DNA from: Synechocystis sp. PCC 7509
GTDB taxonomy: Bacteria; Cyanobacteriota; Cyanobacteriia; Cyanobacteriales; Chroococcidiopsidaceae
NCBI RefSeq assembly: GCF_000332075.2
Contig: NZ_ALVU02000001.1
Coordinates: 930,001-994,000 of the forward strand
Length of the DNA stretch: 64,000 nt
Direction of reading: 5' to 3'
Positions 53,071 to 62,734 of the stretch are shown one piece after another. Position 1 is the first letter of the stretch. Every line of letters starts with the position of its first letter. A model generated the notes under the pieces. The model had not been told where the DNA came from, did no database searches, and worked only from the letters and a program-made list of their open reading frames with translations. The position numbers and the translations under genes are program-made.

Positions 53071-55212
53071 ATGGTAGATATTGCTCAGTTTTTAACTAAA
53101 GAGCTTTCCCTAAAACCTTCTCAAGTTAAGAACGCCTTAGAATTATTTGCAGAATCTGCGTCAATTCCCTTTATTGCTCGTTACCGCAAAGAACGCACGG
53201 GAGAAATGAACGAAATTCAGTTGCGGGAATTGTCGGATAGATTTACTTACCTCAGCGAACTTGAAGAACGAAAGACGACGGTTATAAATGCGATCGCCGA
53301 CCTTGGTAAACTTACAGAGGAACTAAAGCTCAAAATTGACTCTTGTTTGCAAAAAACCGAACTTGAGGATCTTTATTTACCTTACAAACCCAAAAGGCGC
53401 ACGAAAGCCACTATTGCTAAAGATAAAGGTTTACAACCCTTAGCAGAATTTATTAAAGCAAACTTTGTTGATAGTTCTTTGGAAGAAGAAGCCGCAAAAT
53501 ATATTTCTGTAGATAAAGGCGTAAATACCACCGTTGAAGCGCTAAAAGGTGCGGCGGATATTTTGGCGGAAGAAGTAGCAGAAAAGGCTAATTTACGTGC
53601 TTACGTGCGCGAATATTTCCTAAAATCGGGCGTATTTAGAGCAAAAATCAAAAAAGATCATCCCGAAGGTAGTACCAAGTACGAAATGTACCGCGACTAC
53701 CAAATTAACGTCAAAAATATTGCTTCGCACAATATGTTAGCTCTTTTGCGCGGTGAAGCGGAGAAAATTATTAATTTAGACCTTGATTTTGATGAATCTG
53801 TAGTATTAAGTTATTTAGAAGATCGGGAAATTAAAACTAAAAACAAGGAAATTCGAGAGTTTTATCGAGTTATGCTCAAAGATGCTTTCAATCGCTTAAT
53901 GAAGCCATCTTTAATTAGCGAAGTAATTGCTAATAGAAAAACTTACGCAGACATTGAATCTATTAAAACATTTGAAAGTAATTTAAGAGAATTATTGCTA
54001 TCCAGTCCCGCCGGGATGAAACCAACTATAGCAATTGATCCAGGGTTTAGAACTGGTTGTAAAGTAGCAGTTATTGATAACACAGGCAAGTTTTTGGAAT
54101 ATCAAGCGATATTTCCTCACTCTGCTGCATCACAACGCCAGCAAGCAAGTCAAACAATTGAAAGATTAATTAATAAATACAATATTCAACTAATAGCAAT
54201 TGGTAATGGTACAGCAGGGAGAGAAACCGATGAATTTGTTGCTGAAGTTATAGAAAAATTAGCAACTAAGCCCGTTAAAGTTATGGTAAACGAATCGGGA
54301 GCATCAATTTATTCTGCTAGTGAAATTGCGATCGCTGAGTTTCCCGATTTAGATATTACAGTACGCGGTGCGATTAGTATTGGTAGGCGTTTGCAAGATC
54401 CTTTAGCAGAGCTTGTAAAAATCGATCCTAAATCTATTGGTGTGGGACAATATCAGCACGATGTCGATCAAAAGTTACTCAAACAAAAGCTAGATGAGAC
54501 GGTAGAAAGCTGCGTTAACTATGTAGGTGTGAATCTCAACACCGCTTCAGGAGAGCTTCTAGGATTTGTTTCGGGAATTAATGCCACGATCGCTAAAAAT
54601 ATTATTACTTATAGAGATAAACACGGCGCATTTAGCGAGCGCTTTCAATTATTATCTGTACCCAAACTCGGCGCAAAAACCTTTGAACAATCGGCGGGAT
54701 TTCTGCGGATTAGTGGCGGAAAAAACCCCTTAGACAATACTGCTGTACATCCAGAGAGTTACGCTGTTGTAAAAGCGATATTCAGTGACTTAAATGTGCC
54801 ATTAGCGGAGATTTCCCAAGCATCCAAGCAGCTTAAATCAATAAATTTGCAAAAGTATGTCACCGTTACCGTTGGCGAGCCTACATTGCGCGATATCATC
54901 AACGAATTAGAAAAACCTGGCAGAGATCCAAGAGCAGAATTTAAGTATGCAACCTTTGCAGCAGGAGTGAAAGAGATTAGAGATTTAACTGTGGGAATGG
55001 AGTTAGAGGGAGTGGTTACAAATGTAGCTAATTTCGGTGCATTTGTAGATATTGGTGTGCATCAAGATGGGTTAGTGCATATATCGCAAATGGCAGATAA
55101 ATTTGTAGACGATCCTAATAAATTTGTCAAGGTTGGACAAGTTGTAAAGGTAAGGGTAATGGAAGTTAAAGAGAATTTAAAGCGGATAAGTTTATCAATG
55201 CGATCGCGCTAA
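53071..55212 (+). CDS. tex: Tex-family RNA-binding transcription accessory protein
   Basis: This 713-aa protein has the N-terminal Tex helices (PFIARYRKERTGEMNEIQLREL), a YqgF/RuvC-like domain (TIAIDPGFRTGCKVAVID, about 318-440), helix-hairpin-helix motifs (VGVNLNTASGELLGFVSGINATIAKNII and FQLLSVPKLGAKTFEQSAGFLRI, about 490-555), and a C-terminal S1 domain (GVVTNVANFGAFVDIGVHQDGLVHISQM, about 645-712). This is the complete Tex layout. It affects transcription through nucleic-acid binding, with an unclear exact role. It is monocistronic. Confidence 0.96.
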   Translation: MVDIAQFLTKELSLKPSQVKNALELFAESASIPFIARYRKERTGEMNEIQLRELSDRFTYLSELEERKTTVINAIADLGKLTEELKLKIDSCLQKTELEDLYLPYKPKRRTKATIAKDKGLQPLAEFIKANFVDSSLEEEAAKYISVDKGVNTTVEALKGAADILAEEVAEKANLRAYVREYFLKSGVFRAKIKKDHPEGSTKYEMYRDYQINVKNIASHNMLALLRGEAEKIINLDLDFDESVVLSYLEDREIKTKNKEIREFYRVMLKDAFNRLMKPSLISEVIANRKTYADIESIKTFESNLRELLLSSPAGMKPTIAIDPGFRTGCKVAVIDNTGKFLEYQAIFPHSAASQRQQASQTIERLINKYNIQLIAIGNGTAGRETDEFVAEVIEKLATKPVKVMVNESGASIYSASEIAIAEFPDLDITVRGAISIGRRLQDPLAELVKIDPKSIGVGQYQHDVDQKLLKQKLDETVESCVNYVGVNLNTASGELLGFVSGINATIAKNIITYRDKHGAFSERFQLLSVPKLGAKTFEQSAGFLRISGGKNPLDNTAVHPESYAVVKAIFSDLNVPLAEISQASKQLKSINLQKYVTVTVGEPTLRDIINELEKPGRDPRAEFKYATFAAGVKEIRDLTVGMELEGVVTNVANFGAFVDIGVHQDGLVHISQMADKFVDDPNKFVKVGQVVKVRVMEVKENLKRISLSMRSR

Positions 55213-55241
55213 TATTTTTTACAAGCGACTTATCCACAATG

Positions 55242-56096
55242 TCAACCTATAATCTGAGAAATCATGCGATTAGCCTGGGATTCGTAACCACCACCAAATA
55301 AATTGAAGTGATTGAGAATGTGGTACAAGTTATACAAAGTTTTGCGTTGCTCGTAACCTGATTCTAAGGGGAAAGCCTCGTTGTAAGAGCAGTAAAAAGC
55401 CGCCGGAAACCCGCCAAATAATTCTGTCATTGCAATATCGGTTTCGCGATCGCCATAATAGGTTGCAGGGTCAAAAATTACGGGTTCTCCTTGTTCCGTA
55501 CAAGCGGCGTTACCTCCCCATAAGTCGCCATGTACTAAAGATGGTTGCACTTGGTGCGATAGCAATTGGGGGAGAGATGCTAACAATTGTTCCTGCTGCG
55601 GGAAACTTCCCCCCTTGCGTTTAGCTAATTGAAATTGATAGCCTAAACGACGAGTAGCGTAAAATTCTACCCAATCAGTTGTCCAGTTGTTAATCTGCGG
55701 TGTAGAACCAATAGTATTATTTTGTTCCCACCCAAAACCGTTAGCGCTAGTTGTGCGGTGCATTGCGGCTAAATTGCGCCCCATTTGTTGCCAAAAGGTA
55801 GCCGTTACAGCTAAATTTAGCCACTCTAAGACGATGTAAGCAGAATTTTCAGCGATTCCCCAACAAATCGGTTTTGGGACGCGGATAGTATTTGTTTGCG
55901 CCATTTCCTGCAATCCTAATGCTTCGGCGACAAACATCTTAACTTTAGAAGCTTCGTTTAATTTTACAAAATAAGTGCGCTCTCCATCGCTAACTGCGTA
56001 GCCTTGATTTATACAGCCACCACTTACCGGGCGATGACTGTTAATTTTAAACTGTGGTTGAACTTGGGAGATATGCGCGGCTATTTGCGTCCACAT
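55242..56096 (-). CDS. Fructosamine kinase family protein
   Basis: This 284-aa protein has the aminoglycoside-phosphotransferase-like fold. VSGGCINQGYAVSDGERTYFVKLNEASKVKMFVAEA (with the ATP Lys) is followed by SLVHGDLWGGNAACTEQGEPVIFDPATYYGDRETDIAMTELFGGF (the catalytic HGDLW Asp and the metal-binding DPA). It phosphorylates ketosamines on glycated proteins so that they fall off. MWTQIAAHI at 56096 is the start; the longer frame would overlap the M16 gene. It lies 7 bp after that gene on the same strand. Confidence 0.92.
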   Translation of the reverse strand: MWTQIAAHISQVQPQFKINSHRPVSGGCINQGYAVSDGERTYFVKLNEASKVKMFVAEALGLQEMAQTNTIRVPKPICWGIAENSAYIVLEWLNLAVTATFWQQMGRNLAAMHRTTSANGFGWEQNNTIGSTPQINNWTTDWVEFYATRRLGYQFQLAKRKGGSFPQQEQLLASLPQLLSHQVQPSLVHGDLWGGNAACTEQGEPVIFDPATYYGDRETDIAMTELFGGFPAAFYCSYNEAFPLESGYEQRKTLYNLYHILNHFNLFGGGYESQANRMISQIIG

Positions 56097-56103
56097 AGTT
56101 AAT

Positions 56104-57408
56104 TTAAGGCTTGAGAATAACCGCACCGTAAGCATTAGCGCTGAGATACTTTTGGGCGGCGGTTTGCATTACTTCTGCCTTTAGGGCTTGAATCCGTGAC
56201 GGGTAATCAAAGGCTGGTTCTAGGTTTCCCACCATAGATTGATAGTAACCGTATAAACCCGCGCGATCGCTCGGAGTTTCGTTAGCAAAAATAAATCGGT
56301 TGGCTACTTGAGTCCGAATCCGGGCAATTTCCCATTCTGCTACAGGCTGAGTTTGAATAGTATAAATGTGCTGGGCGATGGCTGCTTCTACTTGAGCTAT
56401 ATTTTCTACTGGAAGGATTGCAGAAATATAAAAAGTACCTTGCAAGCGTTGAGTGATATTGCTTACAGATATACTTGAAACCAGTCCTTTTTCTTCTCGC
56501 AAATCTCGCACTAGCCTTGAAGTCCGCCCCGAACCTAAAATTGCTGCCAAAACATCTAAAGCATAGGTTTCTTGAAGATTACTCAATCCTGGAACGCGCC
56601 AAATCATAACTAATCGAGCTTGTTGCAGGCTATCATCTTTTAACTCGTGGCGGACAATTTCTGTAAAAGCAGGTTCTTCCGTGAGGGTATTTGCTAAGGG
56701 TTGATGATTAACAACTGGTAAAGGGTTAGTAGCTTCAGTAAAACTATTAGAGACAATTTTAATTAATTCGTCTACAGGTAAATTCCCCACAGCTACGGCG
56801 GTAATAGACTTTGGTTGATACCAAGATGAGTGAAAATCGCGCATTTGTTGCGGTTGTAGCTGAGAAATTACCTCAAATTCTCCTAGTACCGGGCGACGAT
56901 AAGGTAAACGATTAAAGGCGGTTTGCATTGCTTGGGCAAAGGTGCGCCGACGCGGGTTATCATCAGAGCGGCGGATTTCTTCTAATACAACTAACTTTTC
57001 TCGACTAAAAGCATCGTCGGGAATCAAAGAATTAAGCACAACATCAATTTGCAGAGGTGCTAGGCTGGCAAAATCTTTTGGGGAAGTGGTGATGTAGTAA
57101 TGAGTGTAATCTTGGCTAGTTGCAGCATTTGTAACCGCTCCTCGTTCTTCGATGCGGCGCTCAAATTCTCCGCTTACAATGCGCTTAGTACCTTTAAAAA
57201 CCATGTGTTCGAGAAAGTGAGCCATCCCATTAATTTCATCAGGTTCATTAGCAGAACCTACATTAACCCACAAACTCAAGTTGACGGCTTCTACGGGCAT
57301 TTGCTCGGCGACAATTGTCAAACCGTTGGGTAGCTGATGGAGGGTAGGAGAATTTAAGCGAGGCAATTTTACAACAGTTGAAGTCATTATCACTACAGAA
57401 TCTGCCAA
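56104..57408 (-). CDS. M16-family zinc peptidase (processing-peptidase type)
   Basis: This 434-aa protein has the inverted zinc motif HFLEH (residues 64-68) in GMAHFLEHMVFKGTKR and the distal Glu region in QIDVVLNSLIPDD...LEEIRRSDD. Both M16 lobes are present, and the C-terminal lobe has the R/Y pair region (ETPSDRAGLYGYYQ). It resembles mitochondrial processing peptidase beta and bacterial PqqL-like proteins. There is no signal peptide. MTSTVVKLP seven codons later is an alternative start. It is upstream of, and probably co-transcribed with, the fructosamine kinase gene. Confidence 0.93.
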   Translation of the reverse strand: MADSVVIMTSTVVKLPRLNSPTLHQLPNGLTIVAEQMPVEAVNLSLWVNVGSANEPDEINGMAHFLEHMVFKGTKRIVSGEFERRIEERGAVTNAATSQDYTHYYITTSPKDFASLAPLQIDVVLNSLIPDDAFSREKLVVLEEIRRSDDNPRRRTFAQAMQTAFNRLPYRRPVLGEFEVISQLQPQQMRDFHSSWYQPKSITAVAVGNLPVDELIKIVSNSFTEATNPLPVVNHQPLANTLTEEPAFTEIVRHELKDDSLQQARLVMIWRVPGLSNLQETYALDVLAAILGSGRTSRLVRDLREEKGLVSSISVSNITQRLQGTFYISAILPVENIAQVEAAIAQHIYTIQTQPVAEWEIARIRTQVANRFIFANETPSDRAGLYGYYQSMVGNLEPAFDYPSRIQALKAEVMQTAAQKYLSANAYGAVILKP

Positions 57409-57548
57409 TATGTCTTTATCTTAACCATTGTTGAGGGTAGGCAGAACAGATAATGCTATTTTAGAGTGCGATCGCAGAGCTTCGTATTTCATGCCCATTT
57501 TTTACCCAAACGCCTAAATATCTACCTAATTCGCCTTGTATTTGAGCT

Positions 57549-58973
57549 ATGTTATCTGTTCAACAAGTCAAAGCTAAAAAAAAATCTTCTCGCCGCAATC
57601 TTTGGTTAGAAAAATTACTAGCAATTATTGCCGTTGCAAATTTAGTGTTAGTAGGTTTCGATTTTAGTTACATACCTTGGCGAGATTTTTACTTTACTGA
57701 AGCACCAACAATAGTTAGATACTATGATGAAGTTAAGGGTATACAACCTCACCGTGAAACTCAAAGATATCTTGATAAAGTTGAGCAATTAGAAACCCAA
57801 ATTGAGCAAGCTGGGTTGCAATCGTCGGAAGTTGAAAGCGTGCTACAACAGTTGCGCCAACTTAGCAATGAAATGATTGAAGACAATCCTTTTGATGTTG
57901 CCGGAAAAACTGGCAGTTTAGCCAAAATCAAACGATTAATGCGTCTTCATGTCGCTAGTTTTAATAATCGCACTATAGAAGCCTCCGCCCACGAAGCCTT
58001 TACATTATTTTGGAGTCAATTGTATCTGTCTCAAGTAGGTTGGGAAAAAGAAATTAACTTTTTCAATACCCAGTTACGCCCTTTAATTGCAACTAATTAT
58101 TATCGAGATATAGGAGAAACAGGACAATTTATAGATAAGTTTTGGTTGATAGATTTACCATTTATAGCTATTTTTGGCATGGATTTTTTAATTAGGGCGT
58201 TTTTTATTAGTCTCCGCAATCGTTTAAGTTTATTAGAAGCAATATTGCGGCGATGGTACGATGTTTTTTTACTATTACCTGTTTTTCAGTGGTTGCGAGT
58301 AATTCCGGTAACGATTCGCCTGTACCAATCTCAGCTACTAAACCTTGAACCTGTGCGATCGCAAATTAACCACGATTTTGTTGCCAACTTTGCCGAAGAA
58401 ATTACCGAAGTTGTGGGAATTAGAGTTATAGATCAGCTTCAAGAAGCAATTACTAATGGTAGCATTAGTCGCCGATTACTACGTTCTAAAAGTAGTGGTT
58501 ATATAGACATTAACAACACTAATGAAATTAGCGCGATTGCTTCTCGCATAGTAAAATTAAGCGTTCATCAAGTTATGCCAAAAATCCAGCCAGATGTAGA
58601 AGCACTAATCCATTACAATCTACAAACCATTCTTAACCAATCTCCTGTATACAAGCAACTTCAAAACCTGCCAGGAGTAAGTAATTTACCCAAGCAATTA
58701 GCAAGTGAAATAGCCAAATCTGCTTATAGTGCAATTGTAAGTGTTGTAGACGATCCGCAAAGCGCAAAAATTTGGCAGCAGCTAACTAATAATTTTAGTA
58801 AAAATTTAGAAGGAGAATTACAGAAAGAACATAACCGTAAAGAAATTCAAACTTTGCTCGTAGACTTATTAGAAGAAATTAAAATTAACTATGTTCAAAA
58901 CATTGCCGGCGGAGGAATGGAAGAAATATTAGAAGAGTCCGAGCAAATTAGACGCATTAAACGCAACAAATAA
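57549..58973 (+). CDS. Conserved cyanobacterial membrane protein with channel-like helices, unknown function
   Basis: The protein has 474 aa. One membrane helix lies near the N-terminus (about 23-42), a coiled coil at about 75-115, then two or three helices at about 195-265 (LPFIAIFGMDFLIRAFFISLRNRL ... RRWYDVFLLLPVFQWLRVIPVTIRLYQ). The spaced arginines there resemble a voltage-sensor S3-S4 region, but no pore-helix selectivity filter is seen. The C-terminal 200 residues are soluble and helical. I recognise no named family. It is followed 14 bp later by bvdR, suggesting co-transcription. Confidence 0.7.
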   Translation: MLSVQQVKAKKKSSRRNLWLEKLLAIIAVANLVLVGFDFSYIPWRDFYFTEAPTIVRYYDEVKGIQPHRETQRYLDKVEQLETQIEQAGLQSSEVESVLQQLRQLSNEMIEDNPFDVAGKTGSLAKIKRLMRLHVASFNNRTIEASAHEAFTLFWSQLYLSQVGWEKEINFFNTQLRPLIATNYYRDIGETGQFIDKFWLIDLPFIAIFGMDFLIRAFFISLRNRLSLLEAILRRWYDVFLLLPVFQWLRVIPVTIRLYQSQLLNLEPVRSQINHDFVANFAEEITEVVGIRVIDQLQEAITNGSISRRLLRSKSSGYIDINNTNEISAIASRIVKLSVHQVMPKIQPDVEALIHYNLQTILNQSPVYKQLQNLPGVSNLPKQLASEIAKSAYSAIVSVVDDPQSAKIWQQLTNNFSKNLEGELQKEHNRKEIQTLLVDLLEEIKINYVQNIAGGGMEEILEESEQIRRIKRNK

Positions 58974-58987
58974 AAGTAAAGGAAATT

Positions 58988-59974
58988 ATGGTTAATTCAT
59001 TAGAAACAAATACCCCGATTAGAGTAGGTTTAGTTGGCACAGGTTATGTAGCAAAGCTTAGAGCCGAAATATTACAGCAAGACGATCGCGCTAAATTAGT
59101 AGCAGTAGTTGGTAGTACGCCAGAGAAAACCGCCGAATTTGCGCAAAAATACGATGTGGAGGCGATCGCATCTATAAAAGACTTACTAAACTTAGATATA
59201 GATTTAGTAATTGTGGCAACTATCAATAGCGAACATGGCGCAGTTTGTCGTCAAGCTTTGCAACAAGGCAAACACGTTGTAGTTGAGTATCCTTTATCTT
59301 TAGACGTATACGAAGCGGAAGAACTAATTAACCTAGCTTCCAGGCAAAATAAACTACTGCACGTAGAACACATCGAATTACTCGGCGGATTGCACCAAGC
59401 CTTAAAAGAAAATTTAGCAGCAATTGGCAATCCATTTTACGCCCGTTACAGTACCCTAAATCACCAATCCCCCGCACCCCAACGTTGGACTTACAACAAA
59501 ACATTATTCGGCTTTCCCCTAAGTGGCGCAGTATCGCGGCTTCACCGCCTAACTGATTTATTTGGTACTGTTGCAACTATTAGCTGTCAAAACCGCTATT
59601 GGGGAATGGATGGAGAGTTTTTCAAAGCTTGTTTGTGTACAACGCAGTTGCAATTTACTAGCGGACTTATAGCCGAAGTTGTTTATGGTAAAGGCGAAAC
59701 TATTTGGCTAGAAGAGCGCAAATTTACCGTTGATGGCGAAAAAGGCGGCTTAAGTTTTGACAAAGAAGACGGCAAATTAATCAACTCTGAAGGGACAAAA
59801 CCTATTGAAATAGGGACGCGCCGGGGTTTATTTGCCAAAGATACAGCTATGGTATTAGAGCATTTAATTAATGGTACGCAAGTATATGTAAGTTCTGCCG
59901 CCAGCCTGTACGCTCTCAAAGTTGCTGATGCAGCTAGGCGCTCTGCTCAAACTGGTCAAACGGTAGCTTTGTAG
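58988..59974 (+). CDS. bvdR: Biliverdin reductase
   Basis: This 328-aa Gfo/Idh/MocA-fold oxidoreductase reduces biliverdin IX-alpha to bilirubin with NADPH. The Rossmann motif is VGLVGTGYVAKLRAE (residues 13-27). The segments LLHVEHIELLGGLHQA, PFYARYSTLNHQSPAPQRWTY and FGFPLSGAVSRLHRLTDLFGTV closely match what I recall of Synechocystis BvdR (Slr1784), which has the same length. A generic Gfo/Idh/MocA annotation is the fallback. It may affect phycobilisome function. Confidence 0.88.
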   Translation: MVNSLETNTPIRVGLVGTGYVAKLRAEILQQDDRAKLVAVVGSTPEKTAEFAQKYDVEAIASIKDLLNLDIDLVIVATINSEHGAVCRQALQQGKHVVVEYPLSLDVYEAEELINLASRQNKLLHVEHIELLGGLHQALKENLAAIGNPFYARYSTLNHQSPAPQRWTYNKTLFGFPLSGAVSRLHRLTDLFGTVATISCQNRYWGMDGEFFKACLCTTQLQFTSGLIAEVVYGKGETIWLEERKFTVDGEKGGLSFDKEDGKLINSEGTKPIEIGTRRGLFAKDTAMVLEHLINGTQVYVSSAASLYALKVADAARRSAQTGQTVAL

Positions 59975-59983
59975 ATTCCCTCG

Positions 59984-60643
59984 TCAATCTGGTAAAACCG
60001 CCGACGGACACAAATCTGCAAGGATGCAAACACTGCATTGCGGACTTCTCGCTTTACAAACTGCTCTCCCGTAATATACCAATCTAATTGACCAATTTTC
60101 CCAGTCTGGCTGAGGCAACAAGCGCATCAAATCGCGCTCAATACGGATGGGATCGGAATATTCCGTTAAGCCCAGGCGATCGCACAAACGTTTAACATGA
60201 GTATCTACCGTTACCCCAGCATTGATGTTGTAACCATGCGCCAACACAACATTGGCAGTTTTTCGCGCTACTCCTGGAAGCTTTAATAACTGCTCCATAC
60301 TTGCAGGTACTTGTCCGTTAAATTCCTGCACTAACAAAGCACAAGCCGCTTTGATGTTTTTAGATTTATTGCGATAAAAGCCTGTAGAACGAATTAAAAC
60401 TTCTAATTCTTCAATATCAGCCTTCGCCAAAGCCGCCGCATCAGAAAAACGGCGAAACAACTCTGGCGTAACTAAATTAACTCGCTCGTCGGTGCATTGC
60501 GCCGATAAAATAGTTGCTACCAGAAGTTGTACGGGGGTTGCATAGTCGAGCGTACAAGGTGCGTTTGGATAAAGAGTTTTCAAACGCACCAAAATTTCTA
60601 ACGCCCGTTGCTTTTTAGCTGCCCATTTGCGAGTTATGCTCAC
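59984..60643 (-). CDS. nth: Endonuclease III (DNA glycosylase/AP lyase)
   Basis: This 219-aa enzyme removes oxidised pyrimidines. It has the helix-hairpin-helix LPGVARKTANVVLAHG with the catalytic Lys, the catalytic Asp in VDTHVKRL, and the [4Fe-4S] cysteines C196, C203, C206 and C212 at the C-terminus. The start is taken as GTG at 60643 (SITRKWAAKKQRA), which overlaps the rseP stop as GTGA; a GTG at 60664 is also open. It is translationally coupled to rseP and convergent with bvdR. Confidence 0.95.
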   Translation of the reverse strand: MSITRKWAAKKQRALEILVRLKTLYPNAPCTLDYATPVQLLVATILSAQCTDERVNLVTPELFRRFSDAAALAKADIEELEVLIRSTGFYRNKSKNIKAACALLVQEFNGQVPASMEQLLKLPGVARKTANVVLAHGYNINAGVTVDTHVKRLCDRLGLTEYSDPIRIERDLMRLLPQPDWENWSIRLVYYGRAVCKARSPQCSVCILADLCPSAVLPD

Positions 60644-61725
60644 TGAAACAGTTTTTGTACCCACTCCAAGTTTGCCGTGTCGCGCACAATTAAGAAAATG
60701 CCCAAACCTAACAATAACATTAGCCCGGTTTGCATTACCCCATCTTGAATTTTTGATGGTAAAGGTTTACCGCGCACTGCTTCAAATAACAAAAATGCCA
60801 ATTGACCGCCATCTAAAGCAGGTAAGGGCATAATGTTAATTACAGCTAAGTTAATGCTAATTAACGCCGCAAATTGAAGCAAATTAGCCGCATCAGAACT
60901 AGCAATTTTTGCACCAAAATTAACGATCGCCACCGGCCCAGAAATTTGACCCGCCGTTTCGCTAAAATTGCCGATTAGTTGCCCAAAACCACTAATTGTT
61001 AACACGACAATTCGTTGAAATTCTGTCGCCGCCGCGCCAAAAGCATCCAATACACCCACTTTTGTACGTTCTACGCTGCCATTAGGAGCTAAGGCAATGC
61101 CAATACTACCGCGATCGCCGCTTTTAGCTTCTGGGGTCACATTGACGGTTAATTGCTCGCTTTTACGCTCAATTTTTAACTGGAGTGGTTGACCTGCGCT
61201 AGTTTTGATAATTTGGCTTAACGCCTCCATTTCTTGAAGGGAATTACCAAAAGTGCGATCGCCTGCTGCCAAAATTACATCGCCGGGTTTAATTCCCGCA
61301 TCGGTTGCAACTCGGCTGACATTGGCGGCTAATTCTGGAACTAAAACGCCCGGTAAACTAGCTTGGGGAATACCTACAAAACCAATATGTGTAACTAGAA
61401 GTAAGTAAGCAAAAATTAAATTTGCAATAACTCCAGCGCTAATTACGATCGCGCGATCGATTACCGGACGATTGCGGAGCAAATCGGGGTCATTGGCGGG
61501 AATCTTGCTATCGGGGTCATCATCGGGAAAACCAACGAAGCCACCGAGGGGAAAAGCTCTAACAGCATATTCTGTTTCTGGACCCTGGTACTTAAATAAA
61601 ACCGGGCCAAAACCTAAAGAAAAACGGTTGACATGAATACCCTGAGAACGGGCGGCTACAAAGTGTCCAAGTTCGTGTACTACTATAAGCACCGCTAAAA
61701 CGGCGATCGCTGCCAATACTGACAT
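60640..61725 (-). CDS. rseP: Site-2 protease, RseP family
   Basis: This 361-aa intramembrane metalloprotease has the zinc motif HELGH (residues 17-21) in the first helix and the third ligand region NIMPLPALDGG (D305) in a later helix. A single PDZ domain (VSRVATDAGIKPGDVILAAGD, about 130-210) lies between. It cleaves membrane-bound anti-sigma factors or signal peptide remnants. It is complete and typical. It overlaps nth. Confidence 0.95.
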   Translation of the reverse strand: MSVLAAIAVLAVLIVVHELGHFVAARSQGIHVNRFSLGFGPVLFKYQGPETEYAVRAFPLGGFVGFPDDDPDSKIPANDPDLLRNRPVIDRAIVISAGVIANLIFAYLLLVTHIGFVGIPQASLPGVLVPELAANVSRVATDAGIKPGDVILAAGDRTFGNSLQEMEALSQIIKTSAGQPLQLKIERKSEQLTVNVTPEAKSGDRGSIGIALAPNGSVERTKVGVLDAFGAAATEFQRIVVLTISGFGQLIGNFSETAGQISGPVAIVNFGAKIASSDAANLLQFAALISINLAVINIMPLPALDGGQLAFLLFEAVRGKPLPSKIQDGVMQTGLMLLLGLGIFLIVRDTANLEWVQKLFQ

Positions 61726-62024
61726 AGCAAATTTTAATTAAACGCAACATTTCTTTAATTCTACGCTGATGTCGCCTTGGACGGGGTGAAGCACGGAGGA
61801 ATTACAAAGATGTAGGTTTAAGACTAAATAATGCGATCGCACCCACTAGCCTTAGACATAACTACAGGTGAGAAGCGGGAGAGGGAGGTTATCTTATCGC
61901 ATCTATAGCGATCCAAAGCCTGACTTATAAGCATTAACCTTGTGTTAATATTTACCTAATCTAACCATAATGAATACCGAATTGGGTTAGAGATGTGAGT
62001 TGCAGTAGGCATAGGCAGGTCATT
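61726..62024. promoter_or_regulatory. Divergent region between rseP and the membrane protein gene
   Basis: These 299 bp have one HIP1-like site (GCGATCGC near 61832) and a direct TTGTGTTAATATTTACC stretch near 61940 that could hold promoter elements. I see no gene and no RNA motif. Confidence 0.4.
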
Positions 62025-62711
62025 ATGTCCGTGAAATCGATCTGGATTTACCAAGTAAAAGCCCTGCTCCCAGTGTTGATTTGTATTTATGTACCATTAC
62101 TGCTGGCATTACTAGCCCTAACGCTGGCAAGTCAAGTAGCTGGAATATCAGTATCATATTTCACTCGCGATCCGTCAGCGATAATGGGAGAACCATTTTA
62201 TATTGGCTTACTCTCAAATCTTGGTATTTTGCTATGGTGTTCTTCTGCCGCTATTTGCTTATTTAGCTTTGTAGTCTTCCGAGGAGGTGTCAAAAACACC
62301 GAGATTACCTCATTTTTTTTATTCTCAAGCGTTTTAACGATTATTCTGCTATTCGACGATTTTTTCTTGATCCACGAAAGCGTCTTTCCTGACTACTTGA
62401 ATATCTCTGAAAATTTTTTTTACGTTGGTTATGTATCAGCACTGCTAGCTTACCTGGCGAGATTTAGAAAGACAATTTTTAAAACAGAATTTCTGTTTTT
62501 GCTTTTAGCTCTTAACTTTTTTGGGTTGTCAATTTTCATCGACTTGTTCCAGCAGACTTTTCACTTACTAAAACCTAATTTGGCAGATTTAATTGAAGAT
62601 GGCTGCAAGTTGCTGGGAATAGTTAGTTGGTGTACTTATCTGGTCAGGGAATCTATACAGCAGGTAAAAAGCAAGGTTTGGGTTCAAGAAGACTTGTATT
62701 ATAAAAAATGA
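62025..62711 (+). CDS. Unknown seven-helix-like membrane protein with conserved-looking acidic/His residues
   Basis: From MSVKSIW at 62025 the protein has 228 aa; a GTG extension to 61995 is less likely. There are about six or seven hydrophobic helices. Polar residues sit in or next to the helices: D111, D112, H117 and E118 in LLFDDFFLIHES, D173 near FIDLFQQTFH180, and E191, D192 and K195 in LIEDGCKLLG. This pattern resembles metal-dependent membrane hydrolases such as the CREST superfamily (alkaline ceramidase, PAQR) or a membrane-embedded redox or sensor protein. I cannot name the family. It is followed by convergent serS. Confidence 0.65.
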   Translation: MSVKSIWIYQVKALLPVLICIYVPLLLALLALTLASQVAGISVSYFTRDPSAIMGEPFYIGLLSNLGILLWCSSAAICLFSFVVFRGGVKNTEITSFFLFSSVLTIILLFDDFFLIHESVFPDYLNISENFFYVGYVSALLAYLARFRKTIFKTEFLFLLLALNFFGLSIFIDLFQQTFHLLKPNLADLIEDGCKLLGIVSWCTYLVRESIQQVKSKVWVQEDLYYKK

Positions 62712-62734
62712 CAGCAAGCTTCAAAGCTAGTAAG

